A stretch of DNA of 64,000 bases. Origin: Shimia sp040225985 (GTDB lineage: Bacteria; Pseudomonadota; Alphaproteobacteria; Rhodobacterales; Rhodobacteraceae). The position numbers and the translations under genes were made by a program. The notes under the pieces are model-generated. The model was given only the letters and a program-made list of their open reading frames with translations, did not search any database and was not told where the DNA came from. Shown in pieces: positions 62,647 through 64,000 of the stretch. The stretch spans positions 138,820 to 202,819 of the forward strand of contig NZ_JBBPEU010000007.1 of assembly GCF_040225985.1 (NCBI RefSeq), given 5' to 3'. The first letter of the stretch is position 1, and every line of letters begins with the position of its first letter.

Positions 62647-63488
62647 TGCGTATCCTCCCAGATGGCCGTGGCTTGCATGCCCTGATAGCCGTCCTGGCCA
62701 GTGAACAATGCCAGCGCCCCATCCTCTTCGGTCGCCACAATCTCGAGGTCAGTCTGGGCGAACATGGGGTGCACACCGCGGAAGTGGAAATCATCCGGAA
62801 CGCGACCCTTGTGGGCACAGGCTGCCTGCATCAGCAGTGTCGCCTGTAGCGGGCCATGAACAACCAGGCCAGGGTAGTGTTCAGTCTCGCGGGTATAGTC
62901 GGTATCATAGTGGATCCGGTGTGCGTTGAACGTCAATGCCGAGTATCGGAACAACAGCGTCGGAGGCATCGCCATCGCGTGCCAGAACACAGGTGCGATC
63001 GGCAGAGGGCGCTTCTTGGGGGGCTGATAGCTGTCGGGAATCTGTAGGTAAGCGATGTCCTGGCGTTCCTCGATCGCGAGGCCAGCGGGGCTGTAGATCT
63101 GGTGATCAATCGTCACCAGAACCATCGGTCCCGAGGCCAGCTCCTTCTCGACGATTTCACGCACGATCGAGGTTTTCTGAAGCGTGTCTCCCACCCGGAT
63201 CGGAGCGCGGAACCGCAGGCTGCCCCCAGCCCACATCCGGCGCTTGAGGTTTACGGGCGGCAAGAAGTCTCCAAGCATCGGGTGGCCGTCCGCGCCCAGT
63301 TCTTCCATCGGGGCGACAGGCGGAAAGGCCATCCAATGCCAAAGCGGCGGAAGAAACTCGCCCTTGCGCGGAGCACGTTCAGTGGGGTTCCCGAGAGTCG
63401 CGTGAATTTGTGCAGCCCGTTGTTCAGAGACACCACCAACGCCATTTTCGGTACGGCCCTGCCATGCAATCAGGTTCAGCTGATCCAT
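62643..63488 (-). CDS. meh: Mesaconyl-C4-CoA hydratase (3-methylfumaryl-CoA hydratase)
   Basis: This 281-residue double-hotdog protein of the HTD2/FAS1-like dehydratase group hydrates mesaconyl-C4-CoA to citramalyl-CoA. The family segments MWAGGSLRFRAPIRVGDTLQKTS and FRYSALTFNAHRIHYDTDYT are present, the latter with the active-site His and Asp. It starts the mct-meh pair, overlapping mct by ATGA. The 322 bases upstream to the tuf terminator contain its promoter but no recognised motif. Confidence 0.84.
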   Translation of the reverse strand: MDQLNLIAWQGRTENGVGGVSEQRAAQIHATLGNPTERAPRKGEFLPPLWHWMAFPPVAPMEELGADGHPMLGDFLPPVNLKRRMWAGGSLRFRAPIRVGDTLQKTSIVREIVEKELASGPMVLVTIDHQIYSPAGLAIEERQDIAYLQIPDSYQPPKKRPLPIAPVFWHAMAMPPTLLFRYSALTFNAHRIHYDTDYTRETEHYPGLVVHGPLQATLLMQAACAHKGRVPDDFHFRGVHPMFAQTDLEIVATEEDGALALFTGQDGYQGMQATAIWEDTQ

Positions 63489-63810
63489 TATTTTCCTCCC
63501 TCGCTTGCTTTCTTGAATGGTCCAAAATCCCCTTCAAAAAGCAGAATACGAACATAAAAAGTCAATAAAAATAAATGGTTAAATGAATACCGCTGCATAC
63601 CAAGCGGGCACACCGCGGCATACCGTTCCTCCGATCAAATTGAGACTCTTGGGTTTTTCCGCGCAACCTTCGCGCCTGCAGAACCTTCGCCGCAATTGCA
63701 GCCTGCGACCGGATGACACAGAAATCATGGACATGCGCCACAGGTGTTCAACGCGTCAGGACAGTGTACGCGCGGCGCTTCTCTCGCGAAACACACCGGC
63801 CCTCCAAACA
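63489..63810. other. Intergenic region upstream of meh
   Basis: About 320 bases with an AT-rich block near 63545-63590 (the probable meh promoter region). I see no gene, tRNA or strong repeat here. Confidence 0.4.
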
Positions 63811-63836
63811 AAAAGGCCGCCCGAAGGCGGCCTTTT
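63811..63836 (-). terminator. Rho-independent terminator of tuf
   Basis: AAAAGGCCGCC pairs perfectly with GGCGGCCTTTT around a CGAA/TTCG loop, followed on the minus strand by TTTTTG. It lies about 75 bases past the tuf stop. Confidence 0.9.
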
Positions 63837-63858
63837 CTATCATTCGACTGAGGTCGAC

Positions 63859-63931
63859 TTACGCGACGATCTTCGACACATCCTTGTGGGTGCGTCTCGG
63901 GATCATCGATTACTCGACGATCTTCGACACA
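63859..63931 (-). repeat. Duplicated 3' end of tuf
   Basis: The last 22 bases of tuf (63910-63931, encoding the end VSKIVE plus stop) recur at 63859-63880 with one mismatch and encode VSKIVA plus stop. The two copies are 51 bases apart, a multiple of three, so the second is in frame with tuf. It looks like the remnant of a second tuf end or a tandem duplication. Confidence 0.75.
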
Positions 63932-64000
63932 ACGCCCGAACCAACGGTGCGGCCGCCTTCGCGGATCGCAAAGCGCAGGCCCTGCTCCATCGCGATCGGC
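63910..64000 (-). CDS. tuf: Elongation factor Tu, C-terminal fragment (partial)
   Basis: The frame on the minus strand enters at the window edge and ends with PIAMEQGLRFAIREGGRT and VGSGVVSKIVE before TAA. This is the C-terminal beta-barrel of EF-Tu, which carries aminoacyl-tRNA to the ribosome. In many bacteria tuf directly precedes rpsJ; here mct-meh and plsC separate them. The remainder of the gene is outside the window. Confidence 0.95.
   Translation of the reverse strand, partial: PIAMEQGLRFAIREGGRTVGSGVVSKIVE

Overview
The window is a GC-rich stretch of a chromosome that looks like a marine alphaproteobacterium of the Rhodobacterales (Roseobacter group). The signs are a stand-alone BioMNY biotin transporter, an alphaproteobacterial SOS box (GTTC-N7-GTTC) in front of an imuB-dnaE2 operon, a large C-P lyase locus, a rhodobacterial-type porin, homologues of 3-hydroxypropionate-cycle enzymes (mct-meh), and DUF1127 and TRAP genes. 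Genes are densely packed with many 1-4 bp start/stop overlaps. I see no insertion sequence, prophage, CRISPR array or rRNA, and one tRNA (Met, CAT).

Layout. 1-8.7 kb, mostly plus strand: the tail of an Ala/Lys-rich protein, a DUF1127 protein, a TRAP transporter (dctPQM), then bioM-bioN-bioY followed by an acyl-CoA ligase and a thiolase-like protein, the same partnership as the Bacillus yhfUTS genes. 8.7-13.6 kb: ilvD on the minus strand, diverging from a three-gene dye-linked dehydrogenase set (FAD oxidoreductase, small 2Fe-2S protein, FAD/NAD subunit with a BFD cluster). 13.6-28.9 kb: phosphonate use. phnGHI-JKLN and phnM lie on the minus strand, phnF and a second phnM-like gene diverge from phnG, a 2H phosphoesterase probably stands in for PhnP, and phnC-D-E-E plus a hexapeptide acetyltransferase form the uptake operon. 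28.9-33.7 kb: SOS mutagenesis (imuB-dnaE2). 33.8-41.5 kb: a porin and the full cytochrome bd set cydDC and cydABX, the latter behind an FNR-type site and including a 37-residue CydX. 41.6-45.2 kb: a large M10-NIDO-RTX secreted metalloprotease and an unrecognised exported protein. 45.3-47.4 kb: tRNA-Met and two regulators (GlxA/AraC-like, LysR). 47.5-52.7 kb: a six-gene beta-oxidation operon. 52.8-64 kb: the S10 ribosomal cluster, split into pieces by unrelated genes.

How genes work together. The phosphonate genes cover uptake, transfer to the ribose, C-P cleavage, and processing of the ribosyl cyclic phosphate, with PhnF as the likely local repressor. The operon at 47.5-52.7 kb encodes an alpha-methylacyl-CoA racemase, an LCAD-like dehydrogenase, a split MaoC hydratase, a D-specific SDR dehydrogenase and an SCP2-type thiolase. 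This is the same set of steps as peroxisomal branched-chain beta-oxidation, with a divergent LysR gene as likely regulator. The ribosomal genes run tuf // rpsJ-rplC-rplD-rplW // rplB-rpsS-rplV-rpsC-rplP //, where the breaks hold mct-meh plus plsC, a fatty acid desaturase behind a terminator, and a convergent terminator followed by DM13, 2OG-oxygenase and beta-oxidation genes.

The points most worth checking are the broken S10 cluster with lipid genes in the gaps, the in-frame duplicated 3' end of tuf, the branched-chain beta-oxidation operon, the thiolase-like protein that lacks the second catalytic cysteine beside bioMNY, the M10-NIDO-RTX architecture, and a possible 37-residue membrane protein encoded antisense within the phnI-phnJ gap.
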